DNA of 64,000 nucleotides. Origin: Hetaerina americana. Its lineage: Eukaryota > Arthropoda > Insecta > Odonata > Calopterygidae. Below, piece by piece: positions 26,572 to 35,320 of this stretch; within the stretch, counting starts at the first letter, position 1, and each line of letters opens with the position of its first letter. Location: the NCBI GenBank assembly GCA_022747635.1, contig JAKTNV010000005.1:50993013-51057012 (forward strand), read 5' to 3'. The notes beneath the pieces are model-generated. The model made no database searches and was not told the DNA's origin. It saw only the letters and a program-made list of their open reading frames with translations. Both the position numbers and the translations under genes were made by a program.

Positions 26572-26644
26572 CGCCTTGACTGGGACTCGAACCCAGATCC
26601 CTCAATATCCGGTCGAGTGCTTTAGCCACTTAAGCTACCGAGGC
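26572..26644 (-). tRNA. tRNA-like unit 1 of the array
   Basis: A 73-nt cloverleaf. The acceptor GCCTCGG/TCAAGGC has one C-A mismatch and one G-U pair. D stem GCTT/AAGC, anticodon stem CTCGA/TTGAG, variable loop of 4 nt, T arm CTGGG/CCCAG with loop TTCGAGT. The anticodon loop CCGGATA would place GGA (serine) at 34-36, but position 33 is C where U is nearly invariant, and there is no long serine variable arm. A box TAGCTTAAGTGG, B box GGTTCGAGTCC, and a T5 terminator 5 nt past the end (26562-26566). Pol III transcription is plausible; decoding is unlikely. Confidence 0.5.
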
Positions 26645-26905
26645 GTCCTCTTAAACTCTGAAATTTTGGGGCTTTTAAAGGAACTAGATGTTATGACGAA
26701 ATACCGTACATACAATGTCACATGTATTCGTAGTCGTGCGCGAGGCGCCACTGTCCACGAGGTTAAAGCCAACTTTAAACACGTATGGTGTTTTCCCTTT
26801 GACAAATTCCAAAGAAACTGCGGGAGATGCCGCAACAGTAACTTTTAACGGAGTCATCCGCTAATGTGCATTTCAATGCAACAATTTGAGAGCGTAAAAA
26901 TCATT

Positions 26906-26978
26906 CGCCTTGACTGGGACTCGAACCCAGATCCCTCAATATCCGGTCGAGTGCTTTAGCCACTTAAGCTACCGAGGC
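26906..26978 (-). tRNA. tRNA-like unit 2 of the array
   Basis: Same sequence as unit 1, one 334-bp period on. Confidence 0.5.
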
Positions 26979-27239
26979 GTCCTCTTAAACTCTGAAATTT
27001 TGGGGCTTTTAAAGGAACTAGATGTTATGACGAAATACCGTACATACAATGTCACATGTATTCGTAGTCGTGCGCGAGGCGCCACTGTCCACGAGGTTAA
27101 AGCCAACTTTAAACACGTATGGTGTTTTCCCTTTGACAAATTCCAAAGAAACTGCGGGAGATGCCGCAACAGTAACTTTTAACGGAGTCATCCGCTAATG
27201 TGCATTTCAATGCAACAATTTGAGAGCGTAAAAATCATT

Positions 27240-27312
27240 CGCCTTGACTGGGACTCGAACCCAGATCCCTCAATATCCGGTCGAGTGCTTTAGCCACTTA
27301 AGCTACCGAGGC
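27240..27312 (-). tRNA. tRNA-like unit 3 of the array
   Basis: Same sequence as unit 1, two periods on. Confidence 0.5.
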
Positions 27313-27573
27313 GTCCTCTTAAACTCTGAAATTTTGGGGCTTTTAAAGGAACTAGATGTTATGACGAAATACCGTACATACAATGTCACATGTATTCGTA
27401 GTCGTGCGCGAGGCGCCACTGTCCACGAGGTTAAAGCCAACTTTAAACACGTATGGTGTTTTCCCTTTGACAAATTCCAAAGAAACTGCGGGAGATGCCG
27501 CAACAGTAACTTTTAACGGAGTCATCCGCTAATGTGCATTTCAATGCAACAATTTGAGAGCGTAAAAATCATT

Positions 27574-27646
27574 CGCCTTGACTGGGACTCGAACCCAGAT
27601 CCCTCAATATCCGGTCGAGTGCTTTAGCCACTTAAGCTACCGAGGC
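27574..27646 (-). tRNA. tRNA-like unit 4 of the array
   Basis: Same sequence as unit 1, three periods on. Confidence 0.5.
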
Positions 27647-27907
27647 GTCCTCTTAAACTCTGAAATTTTGGGGCTTTTAAAGGAACTAGATGTTATGACG
27701 AAATACCGTACATACAATGTCACATGTATTCGTAGTCGTGCGCGAGGCGCCACTGTCCACGAGGTTAAAGCCAACTTTAAACACGTATGGTGTTTTCCCT
27801 TTGACAAATTCCAAAGAAACTGCGGGAGATGCCGCAACAGTAACTTTTAACGGAGTCATCCGCTAATGTGCATTTCAATGCAACAATTTGAGAGCGTAAA
27901 AATCATT

Positions 27908-27980
27908 CGCCTTGACTGGGACTCGAACCCAGATCCCTCAATATCCGGTCGAGTGCTTTAGCCACTTAAGCTACCGAGGC
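27908..27980 (-). tRNA. tRNA-like unit 5 of the array
   Basis: Same sequence as unit 1, four periods on. Confidence 0.5.
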
Positions 27981-28241
27981 GTCCTCTTAAACTCTGAAAT
28001 TTTGGGGCTTTTAAAGGAACTAGATGTTATGACGAAATACCGTACATACAATGTCACATGTATTCGTAGTCGTGCGCGAGGCGCCACTGTCCACGAGGTT
28101 AAAGCCAACTTTAAACACGTATGGTGTTTTCCCTTTGACAAATTCCAAAGAAACTGCGGGAGATGCCGCAACAGTAACTTTTAACGGAGTCATCCGCTAA
28201 TGTGAATTTCAATGCAACAATTTGAGAGCGTAAAAATCATT

Positions 28242-28314
28242 CGCCTTGACTGGGACTCGAACCCAGATCCCTCAATATCCGGTCGAGTGCTTTAGCCACT
28301 TAAGCTACCGAGGC
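28242..28314 (-). tRNA. tRNA-like unit 6, last before the inversion
   Basis: Same sequence as unit 1. Its surrounding 334-bp unit is cut by the inversion junction at 28408/28409. Confidence 0.5.
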
Positions 28315-28581
28315 GTCCTCTTAAACTCTGAAATTTTGGGGCTTTTAAAGGAACTAGATGTTATGACGAAATACCGTACATACAATGTCACATGTATTCG
28401 TAGTCGTGTTTCTTTGGAATTTGTCAAAGGGAAAACACCATACGTGTTTAAAGTTGGCTTTAACCTCGTGGACAGTGGCGCCTCGCGCACGACTACGAAT
28501 ACATGTGACATTGTATGTACGGTATTTCGTCATAACATCTAGTTCCTTTAAAAGCCCCAAAATTTCAGAGTTTAAGAGGAC

Positions 28582-28654
28582 GCCTCGGTAGCTTAAGTGG
28601 CTAAAGCACTCGACCGGATATTGAGGGATCTGGGTTCGAGTCCCAGTCAAGGCG
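28582..28654 (+). tRNA. tRNA-like unit 7, first after the inversion
   Basis: Plus-strand version of unit 1, with the T5 run at 28660-28664. It converges on unit 6's opposite strand across the junction, so transcription from the two would diverge away from the junction. Confidence 0.5.
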
Positions 28655-28915
28655 AATGATTTTTACGCTCTCAAATTGTTGCATTGAAATGCACATTAGC
28701 GGATGACTCCGTTAAAAGTTACTGTTGCGGCATCTCCCGCAGTTTCTTTGGAATTTGTCAAAGGGAAAACACCATACGTGTTTAAAGTTGGCTTTAACCT
28801 CGTGGACAGTGGCGCCTCGCGCACGACTACGAATACATGTGACATTGTATGTACGGTATTTCGTCATAACATCTAGTTCCTTTAAAAGCCCCAAAATTTC
28901 AGAGTTTAAGAGGAC

Positions 28916-28988
28916 GCCTCGGTAGCTTAAGTGGCTAAAGCACTCGACCGGATATTGAGGGATCTGGGTTCGAGTCCCAGTCAAGGCG
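28916..28988 (+). tRNA. tRNA-like unit 8 of the array
   Basis: Same as unit 7, one period on. Confidence 0.5.
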
Positions 28989-29249
28989 AATGATTTTTAC
29001 GCTCTCAAATTGTTGCATTGAAATGCACATTAGCGGATGACTCCGTTAAAAGTTACTGTTGCGGCATCTCCCGCAGTTTCTTTGGAATTTGTCAAAGGGA
29101 AAACACCATACGTGTTTAAAGTTGGCTTTAACCTCGTGGACAGTGGCGCCTCGCGCACGACTACGAATACATGTGACATTGTATGTACGGTATTTCGTCA
29201 TAACATCTAGTTCCTTTAAAAGCCCCAAAATTTCAGAGTTTAAGAGGAC

Positions 29250-29322
29250 GCCTCGGTAGCTTAAGTGGCTAAAGCACTCGACCGGATATTGAGGGATCTG
29301 GGTTCGAGTCCCAGTCAAGGCG
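29250..29322 (+). tRNA. tRNA-like unit 9 of the array
   Basis: Same as unit 7, two periods on. Confidence 0.5.
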
Positions 29323-29583
29323 AATGATTTTTACGCTCTCAAATTGTTGCATTGAAATGCACATTAGCGGATGACTCCGTTAAAAGTTACTGTTGCGGCA
29401 TCTCCCGCAGTTTCTTTGGAATTTGTCAAAGGGAAAACACCATACGTGTTTAAAGTTGGCTTTAACCTCGTGGACAGTGGCGCCTCGCGCACGACTACGA
29501 ATACATGTGACATTGTATGTACGGTATTTCGTCATAACATCTAGTTCCTTTAAAAGCCCCAAAATTTCAGAGTTTAAGAGGAC

Positions 29584-29656
29584 GCCTCGGTAGCTTAAGT
29601 GGCTAAAGCACTCGACCGGATATTGAGGGATCTGGGTTCGAGTCCCAGTCAAGGCG
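29584..29656 (+). tRNA. tRNA-like unit 10, last of the array
   Basis: Same as unit 7, three periods on. The array ends about 98 bases later. Confidence 0.5.
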
Positions 29657-29754
29657 AATGATTTTTACGCTCTCAAATTGTTGCATTGAAATGCACATTA
29701 GCGGATGACTCCGTTAAAAGTTACTGTTGCGGCATCTCCCGCAGTTTCTTTGGA

Positions 29755-29767
29755 ATCGTATGCAATT
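29755..29767 (+). repeat. Right 13-bp direct repeat bounding the array
   Basis: ATCGTATGCAATT, identical to 26526-26538. Its first two bases overlap the final array word. Confidence 0.7.
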
Positions 29768-30154
29768 ATTCTGATTCCTAATCTCTCTTGGGAAAAATGA
29801 CATATTAAATCTGTCAACTCTACATTTTCCCTGTTTATTCTTATTTTCATGACCTCTCTTATTTCTTCGTACATCGAGTTTTACAATCTTTGAGGGCTTC
29901 GGGGTTAAAATGGGAAATACTAATACCCCGAGGTACCGAAAATATTTAAGTTGCTTCAGAAATTACCAAAGCGTGCAGTAATCGATCCGAGATATTTTTT
30001 TTCTCAAAGTTTACCTCAAACAAAGGTATGGGGTTCCTAAAGATTCACGCATACCGGAAAAGGAATACTTCCCATTCCTCTTGGTTTCTTATGCAGTAAT
30101 GCCATCCAGAAAAATACAATGCTTGAATTTTGTATGCATCTATTAAATAAAACT
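29768..30154. other. No gene seen; right flank of the array
   Basis: AT-rich and without recognisable features. Confidence 0.5.
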
Positions 30155-30225
30155 TACAGGATTTGAATCCAACACCCCGCGGCTGAAGAATCAAACTATA
30201 CACCCATCTTCTGGGCCATTTAAAT
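30155..30225 (-). tRNA. tRNA-like SINE head fragment
   Basis: On the minus strand TGGCCCAGAAGATGGG (A-box-like) is followed about 40 bases later by GGATTCAAATCC (B-box-like, with a paired T arm). No body of a known local SINE follows clearly. Confidence 0.35.
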
Positions 30226-31032
30226 TATAGCAGCTAAAAATTATCAATTATTAAGATCTGCTATCCCTCCCAACTAACTCTACGAAGCTCACACCAATGA
30301 ACGTTATGACCGTATATTTTTTCCCCCCTGAAATTAATATGGACATCCGCACTTTGGGAGGCGGGGTCCGTTTATCCCCTGGGGAAGAATTAAACCGAGC
30401 AGCGACGCGCCGCGCATTAGCGGTGGCCTGCACGACTCCCCTTCTCCGCCGCCAACCGCGTGCTGCCTAATGTCGTAACCCTGGCACTCGAAACTAATTT
30501 CAAAAGAGCACAGTTGTAGCTTTTGTAAACTCACTGGAGAGGGAAACTCGGTTCAATCAAAAAGAGTAGTATCTAGCAAGATTTTGGATATAGTGACGTA
30601 AAAGGCACAGTATCTGACGCATACTATTGGTCAGAAGTCATCTTGCATGCAATAAGGAATTCAGGTGAATAAAATGAATTAAATAGGAACTTGATGCGAT
30701 TTTATTTCAATCTTAGAGGATCAAATGACGATTTTTGTAGGAGACTTTCGCCAAAAAGCAACATAAGAATATATCAGTCTTTCAAAATTAATTCCGAGAC
30801 CAATGGAGTAGCCATAGATGTTCTTAGGGTTTCAATCCGATTAATGTCCGCCGAAATTCCCGTGTACGTAAAACTTCTACGGAAATGATGAACGAACTTT
30901 GTCAACCAACGAGCAACGGATGTTTTCCTTGCTCTTGGGGCACAATAGGAAAACTGTATTAAACGTATACAGTTCTCGGTGCATTTTATTTATTTTACTA
31001 CCTTAGTCTATTCCGTGAAAGAAAATTAAAAA
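30226..31032. other. No gene seen
   Basis: GC-richer at 30340-30480. Otherwise AT-rich with unrecognised short frames. Confidence 0.5.
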
Positions 31033-31160
31033 CCATGAACAGTGATAAACTCGAAGGTTCGTTTGGTATCACACAGCTTAGGTGGAACGGAGGGTGCCGT
31101 AGAATTGAACTCTGGCCCTCCGGTCAGTAGTGCATTGCTCTACTCCTGGACTTCCGCACC
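31033..31160 (-). mobile_element. SINE-1 with head and tail but no core
   Basis: On the minus strand a tRNA-like head (31160 to 31092; acceptor GGTGCGG/CGGCACC, AAGTCCAGGAGTAGAGC, AGAGTTCAATTCT) is followed directly by the SINE-1 tail words AAACGAACCTTCGAGTTTAT and CACTG. The central GGGTACCAGATC region is missing. Confidence 0.6.
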
Positions 31161-31488
31161 CCCATTTAAGGAAATATTGAACAAAAATTTAAACTTAATT
31201 TAACAATAAAATTGTTTTTTTTGTGAAAAATATAAAAAGGAATAATGATGTGAAATTTAAAATGTCATTTAAAATGTTTTTAAATCAATATCAGCGTTCG
31301 CGGGCCTAATTAAAAGCAATATCAAACCCCAAGTTTTGCACCATTGCCTAAAGGAGTCTGAAATTCACAAATGATGCCATGATCATTTTTCTTTTCCTCC
31401 TATGGGTTTCAAAGATAATTCGGTGGCAAAAATTTTGCAATTTTAGGGTAAGGGGTTGTATCTTTTGAATGACAAATGAAGAAATCCT
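31161..31488. other. AT-rich spacer, nothing seen
   Basis: Lies between two tRNA-like heads on the same strand. Confidence 0.5.
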
Positions 31489-31560
31489 GATTTGAACCTA
31501 GTATCTCCGATCAGTAGAGAAAAGCTCAACTCAACTAGGCTACTACGCGCTGCATACTAC
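31489..31560 (-). tRNA. tRNA-like SINE head fragment
   Basis: On the minus strand TAGCCTAGTTGAGTTGAGC (A box) and AGGTTCAAATCA (B-box-like) are spaced as in a tRNA, and the anticodon arm is degenerate. The following minus-strand sequence does not clearly match SINE-1, -2 or -3. Confidence 0.4.
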
Positions 31561-33038
31561 ATAATTAATTAAAAGACGGGGATAGGTTGAACAGGGAAGT
31601 AATCAGTCGAAGATATGAGTATTACATATTTTTAACTGGGCTCATGATCACACCTTGAGAAACATTTAGACACATGCTGCATCCTTTTTGTTGTAAAATA
31701 TCTAGAAAGCATTCCCATTTAGTCGTAAGCCTTTACATCAAATAATATGAACTAGATCACATATCTATATCCTCACATTAAGTATTAAATGGTTATTCAC
31801 TTATTGATGTTTAGCACACCCATCAGTAACTTTGGTAATGGATATTTCAATTTAAATTTGTTAACCTATGATGCAAAAATAGATTTAACACTCACATAAA
31901 GCACTCGCCAAGCAGATGACATAAATTAATTTAAGACCCATTCACCATGCAAGGGACAATTCCTTGTTATGCGTAACGTCATGAAATTTTTCTTCGTTAG
32001 ACGGGTAGGATGACTACAAACAAGCGTAGCATAGGCTAAAATCATTAGGGGGACGAAGTATTAGCAATGATTCATTCTCTATGTTATCTTTACTCAAGAC
32101 GAAGAAACAAGAAAAGGTTCCCAGATGTAGTGACATATGATTTATTTAGCACTTAAAAAGCTGAAGTCAGGATCAGACTGCCATCAGAAATCTAAAACTC
32201 AAGAAAAACTGGTCAAGCTACTCTAATATTAGTGCGGAAATAGACCGAGGATTGACAGCCGTTGATTTTCTTCTTCGCTAATTTTGATAAATATTACAAC
32301 TCATTGAGCTGTGATTATTTGAAGATAGTGATAAATGTGGGCGTGGAGAAAGATGGAGAAGGGGAATTGGGCTGAAAGGAAAACAAATTAGGAAGTGGTA
32401 TGGTGGGGGAGGAAAGGGAATTGTTGGGAGAAATCATAAGGAGACGGGAAAAATGGATGTAAAACATGTAAATTGGCAGCGGGATGTTGAAGATTATGAA
32501 AGAGGGGAGAAATTTGGGCGAACGAGGAAGGGGCAGGAATAGAATATGGAATGAAGGGAGGAAGGATTCATGTGGAGATGAAGAGGGGCTTGTTGTTAAA
32601 GAGTGTATGTTGGGTTGTGTTTTGCTAGGAGAGACAAGAGAATTATTTGGTAGTTTGTGTTAATCGGAAACCTACCTGGCACGTTACCTATAAAAATAGG
32701 TATTTAAAGGAAATATGCATACCCATTTCGTCAAACGGGTGACTCTGTAATACAAAGAAGAGATTGCAATATTTTCAGATTAAAAACATACATTTTCCAG
32801 TAAAAAAGTGGTCGTATCTTGTATATTTTTTTAACAAGCATAATATCGACATAAAATGAAGATACTCTCGCAAATGATTTCATGCCCTTGCTGGAAATTT
32901 TGATGGGAATATGTTCATCGTAAGCATCAGGGGAAAATTATTGATAGGATATCAATACTTATATTTGCATTGAAAGGATCCTGTTTTACAAAAACGTACA
33001 AAAACAATCACGTTAAATAACGTACATGAGAAGCCTTA
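31561..33038. other. No gene seen; purine-rich stretch at 32340-32640
   Basis: Mostly AT-rich. The plus strand is strongly A/G-rich at 32340-32640. No coding or RNA signal. Confidence 0.5.
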
Positions 33039-33124
33039 GTACAACTCGGCTTACTTGAAAGGGCATCATCAGATTCCGGGACCATATTACTTGATGACGC
33101 CCGTACGGATAAACCTAGTTGTAC
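33039..33124. repeat. Foldback element with ~34-base arms
   Basis: GTACAACTCGGCTTACTTGA... (33039-33072) pairs with ...CGGATAAACCTAGTTGTAC (33090-33124), with a 17-base loop. The outer arms share GTACAACT and GGCATCATCA-type words. The minus strand contains CTGATGATG (33064-33072), as do parts of the 47.6 and 54.7 kb foldbacks. Confidence 0.65.
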
Positions 33125-33379
33125 AGAAGCATATTAAAGTGTTATAGGTATATAGTAACTTGAACGTTATTTCATACGTCTTTCGGTGTCAAGTAAAGCC
33201 TCCCGCGGTCAAGTTCTTCCTATTTTAAATATTAATTAGGATTTCAACCTAATAATTCTTTTTCGAATGTATTAGTCAATTTCCATTACTACTTCACGAG
33301 GAAGTTACACATTACGTGCAACATCCATTCACTCTATGAAAAAAGAAGGCTCAATGCCATTCCATCCACGCACTCACAT

Positions 33380-33980
33380 CAAAGCCTAATTGAAAGATAA
33401 AGATACTGTCGCAGGAGACCGTCTGCGTTTCTCGTCCAGCCATCGGTAAGTGTCCCCGTCGAATGTGCGGCGTCAATCCCCGGACAAAATTAGATTTTAC
33501 CGACTTGTGTTTCCCGCTGCCTACGCGTGTGATACTCGTGGCGCAATAATCGCTTCCCTCTTAGGTCTTCGGGAATCATTAACGCCACCTCGAAGGAGGG
33601 GACGCCGAAAACGCCCACAGGGACAGATTCCAATGCCGCCCTTTTCCTCGCCCATTCCCTTTTCAATGCCCACGGAGTCGTTCCCGATGCACGACGAAAG
33701 TGGTAAAACATTCGGGGGAAAGGGCATCATCCTACGAGGGGAGTTGAGCCTTCGAAAATGTGGAGAATAGCGATTAAGACGGTCGTCGTCAGCGTCGGTG
33801 AAATTGGTCGATTCGGGCCATCTCCGAAACAATTGGACCGTTTACGCACGGAGGAAATTGTTTTCCCTGGGCAGCAAACGATTCGAAAGGGCAGTTTAGC
33901 GCCAAATGTGTCAGGGAAACATTTGGACTCAAAATCCTCTTCAGGGAAAAATAAGGAGATTAAAGAATACCTTTCTAGCT
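33380..33980. promoter_or_regulatory. CpG-rich island 3 with a consensus donor at its left edge
   Basis: CpG-rich block. CATCG|GTAAGTG at 33445/33446 is a near-consensus splice donor, so an upstream non-coding or very short exon is possible. Frames of 70-106 codons on both strands look compositional. Confidence 0.3.
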
Positions 33981-34454
33981 AGACAAAAAGATTCTCGTGA
34001 CGAGGAATAATATAAATTGTAGGAACAAAAGAGCATGCATGAAACAGGGCATAAATGTGGCAGAGAAGTAATAAGCATGAGGGGAAAGTATGGAATAAAA
34101 TAGCGAAAATGGGTATGAGATATCCTCTCGTAACCTTAAACCAGTTTTTTCTTGATCATGAATTGCTTCACAAAAACAAGTTTACAATGTACATACAATA
34201 TGTACACATCTAAATGAAACATTTTTGTTCGAGATATTTTGTGACAACTCGTAATTTTGGAAACTGAAAACCATTATGCAGAACGCGAAAAAAACTAAGA
34301 ATAATAGATTAATGATAGTCATTAAGTCAAAATTATTTTTATTTTACATAAGACGGTAACTCTCATTCTAACGCGTACTAAATTGCACTTTTACGGGACT
34401 CTAAACACCGTGGGTCTCACTTATAAAAATGGGATAACCTGTAAAAATTAAAGC
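33981..34454. other. No gene seen; AT-rich
   Basis: Nothing recognisable between the CpG-rich island and the mariner left end. Confidence 0.5.
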
Positions 34455-35320
34455 TACAGGGTCCGAACTATAAGTATCGGGGCTCGTTCCATAAATCAAA
34501 ATTTATTACAGCTATTATTAGAATTACTTAATAATATTCAAAATATATTCCCTATGCATTGACACACTTAGTTCGGCGCGTCTGGCAACTCGTCAAAAGC
34601 CAGCTGGAAGTCGGTTTCCGGAATACTGTTGACAGTCGTCGTCGACGCCGCTTGAGCCGCCTCGATGGAGTCGAACCGATATCCTTTGAGCTCCTTTCAA
34701 GCTATCCTTTGAGGTAATAACGTTGTCGAGAAAACCTTTATCTTCCTGGACGCAGTCCAAAATTTCTTGCGAAATTCCACCCGCAACAGTTTTTGTTCCT
34801 CGCTCAAGATTTTCGGCACCAGCTTCGCGCACACTTTCCTCATCGCAAGATCCTCTGTTACAATAGTGTGGACGGTTCCAACTGAAAGACCGGTCTCTTC
34901 AATGATAAGGGCGATGGTTAAACGCCTGTCAGAGTCAAAAACGTGTTTCACTTTGGTCACCTGAGCATCGGTTCGAGCGGTCGTCGGGCATCCGACGCGG
35001 TGTTCGTCTTCGACGTACTCCCGGCCTTCCTTAAACATTTTGTACCGTGCAAAAACTCTTATGCAGCTTAAGGCATCATCTTCAAAAGCCATTTTAATGA
35101 GTTCAAGGGCCTTCGACGCGGATTTACCGAGTTTTACGCAAAACTTCACAGCGTAGCGTTGCTCGACGGCATAATCCACATTCTGTCTCAACGCATGCCC
35201 GGAGGTGCCTGAACTAAAGTGGTGGGGGACCCCTCTACCGAGTGACCGGTCGGATCCCCATCCACTGCTCCGTTGAGGCTACAGCGAACCAGTCACGATA
35301 CTTATTGTACGGACCATGTA
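34455..35320 (-). mobile_element. Mariner element 1, internally deleted, TIRs and TA duplication present
   Basis: TA at 34455-34456 and 35319-35320 flank an 862-bp element. The ends are imperfect inverted repeats: CAGGGTCCGAACTATAAGTA on the left against CATGGTCCGTACAATAAGTA read inward from the right. It contains a mariner transposase remnant lacking the catalytic core. A full mariner is about 1.3 kb. It could still be mobilised in trans if a matching transposase exists. Confidence 0.8.
34568..35191 (-). pseudogene. Mariner transposase remnant: DNA-binding part fused to the C-terminus
   Basis: The N-terminal part (from ATG at 35191) carries the paired-type helix-turn-helix region: EQRYAVKFCVKLGKSASKAL, ARYKMFKEGREYVEDEHRVG and the linker to AMRKVCAKLVPKILSEEQK, familiar from mariner and SETMAR-related transposases. 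It reaches FLDNVIT, near the first catalytic aspartate block (FLxxVITGDE), then jumps to the C-terminal LKGYRFDSIEAAQ and ends PDAPN-stop in another frame. The DDD catalytic triad region is gone. The 11-bp word TATCCTTTGAG at 34680-34690 and 34703-34713 flanks the junction. Confidence 0.75.

Larger units (their letters stand above)
26539..28408 (-). repeat. Left arm: 5.6 tandem 334-bp units, tRNA-like units on the minus strand
   Basis: The same word set recurs every 334 bases (for example GGGACTCGAACCCAG at 26582, 26916 and so on). The units look almost identical; the one difference I noticed is TGTGAATTTC at 28201 for TGTGCATTTC. Each unit holds one tRNA-like sequence, its T5 run, and about 260 bases without a recognised domain. 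A small hairpin (TGCGG/CCGCA) lies between tRNA-like units. The 90-codon frame in each unit is probably incidental. The arm ends within a unit at GTAGTCGTG. Confidence 0.95.
28409..29754 (+). repeat. Right arm: four 334-bp units in inverted orientation
   Basis: This is the reverse complement of the left-arm unit, repeated exactly four times. TTTCTTTGGAAT begins the arm at 28409 and recurs at 29745, exactly 1336 bases (4 x 334) later, where the array ends and the flank resumes. Left and right arms together could form a stem of more than 1.3 kb. Confidence 0.95.

Noticed and set aside
26572..26644. Bona fide tRNA-Ser(GGA) gene
   Set aside because: C at position 33, a mismatch in the acceptor stem and no long variable arm make a decoding serine tRNA unlikely.
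26576..29652. Identical 90-codon frames repeated in every 334-bp array unit, read as a repeated small protein
   Set aside because: The frame includes the tRNA-like sequence itself, has an opposite-strand 66-codon twin, and shows no domain. Identity is explained by the repeat.
26526..29767. CRISPR-like array
   Set aside because: The repeat unit is 334 bp with no variable spacers, and the setting is eukaryotic.
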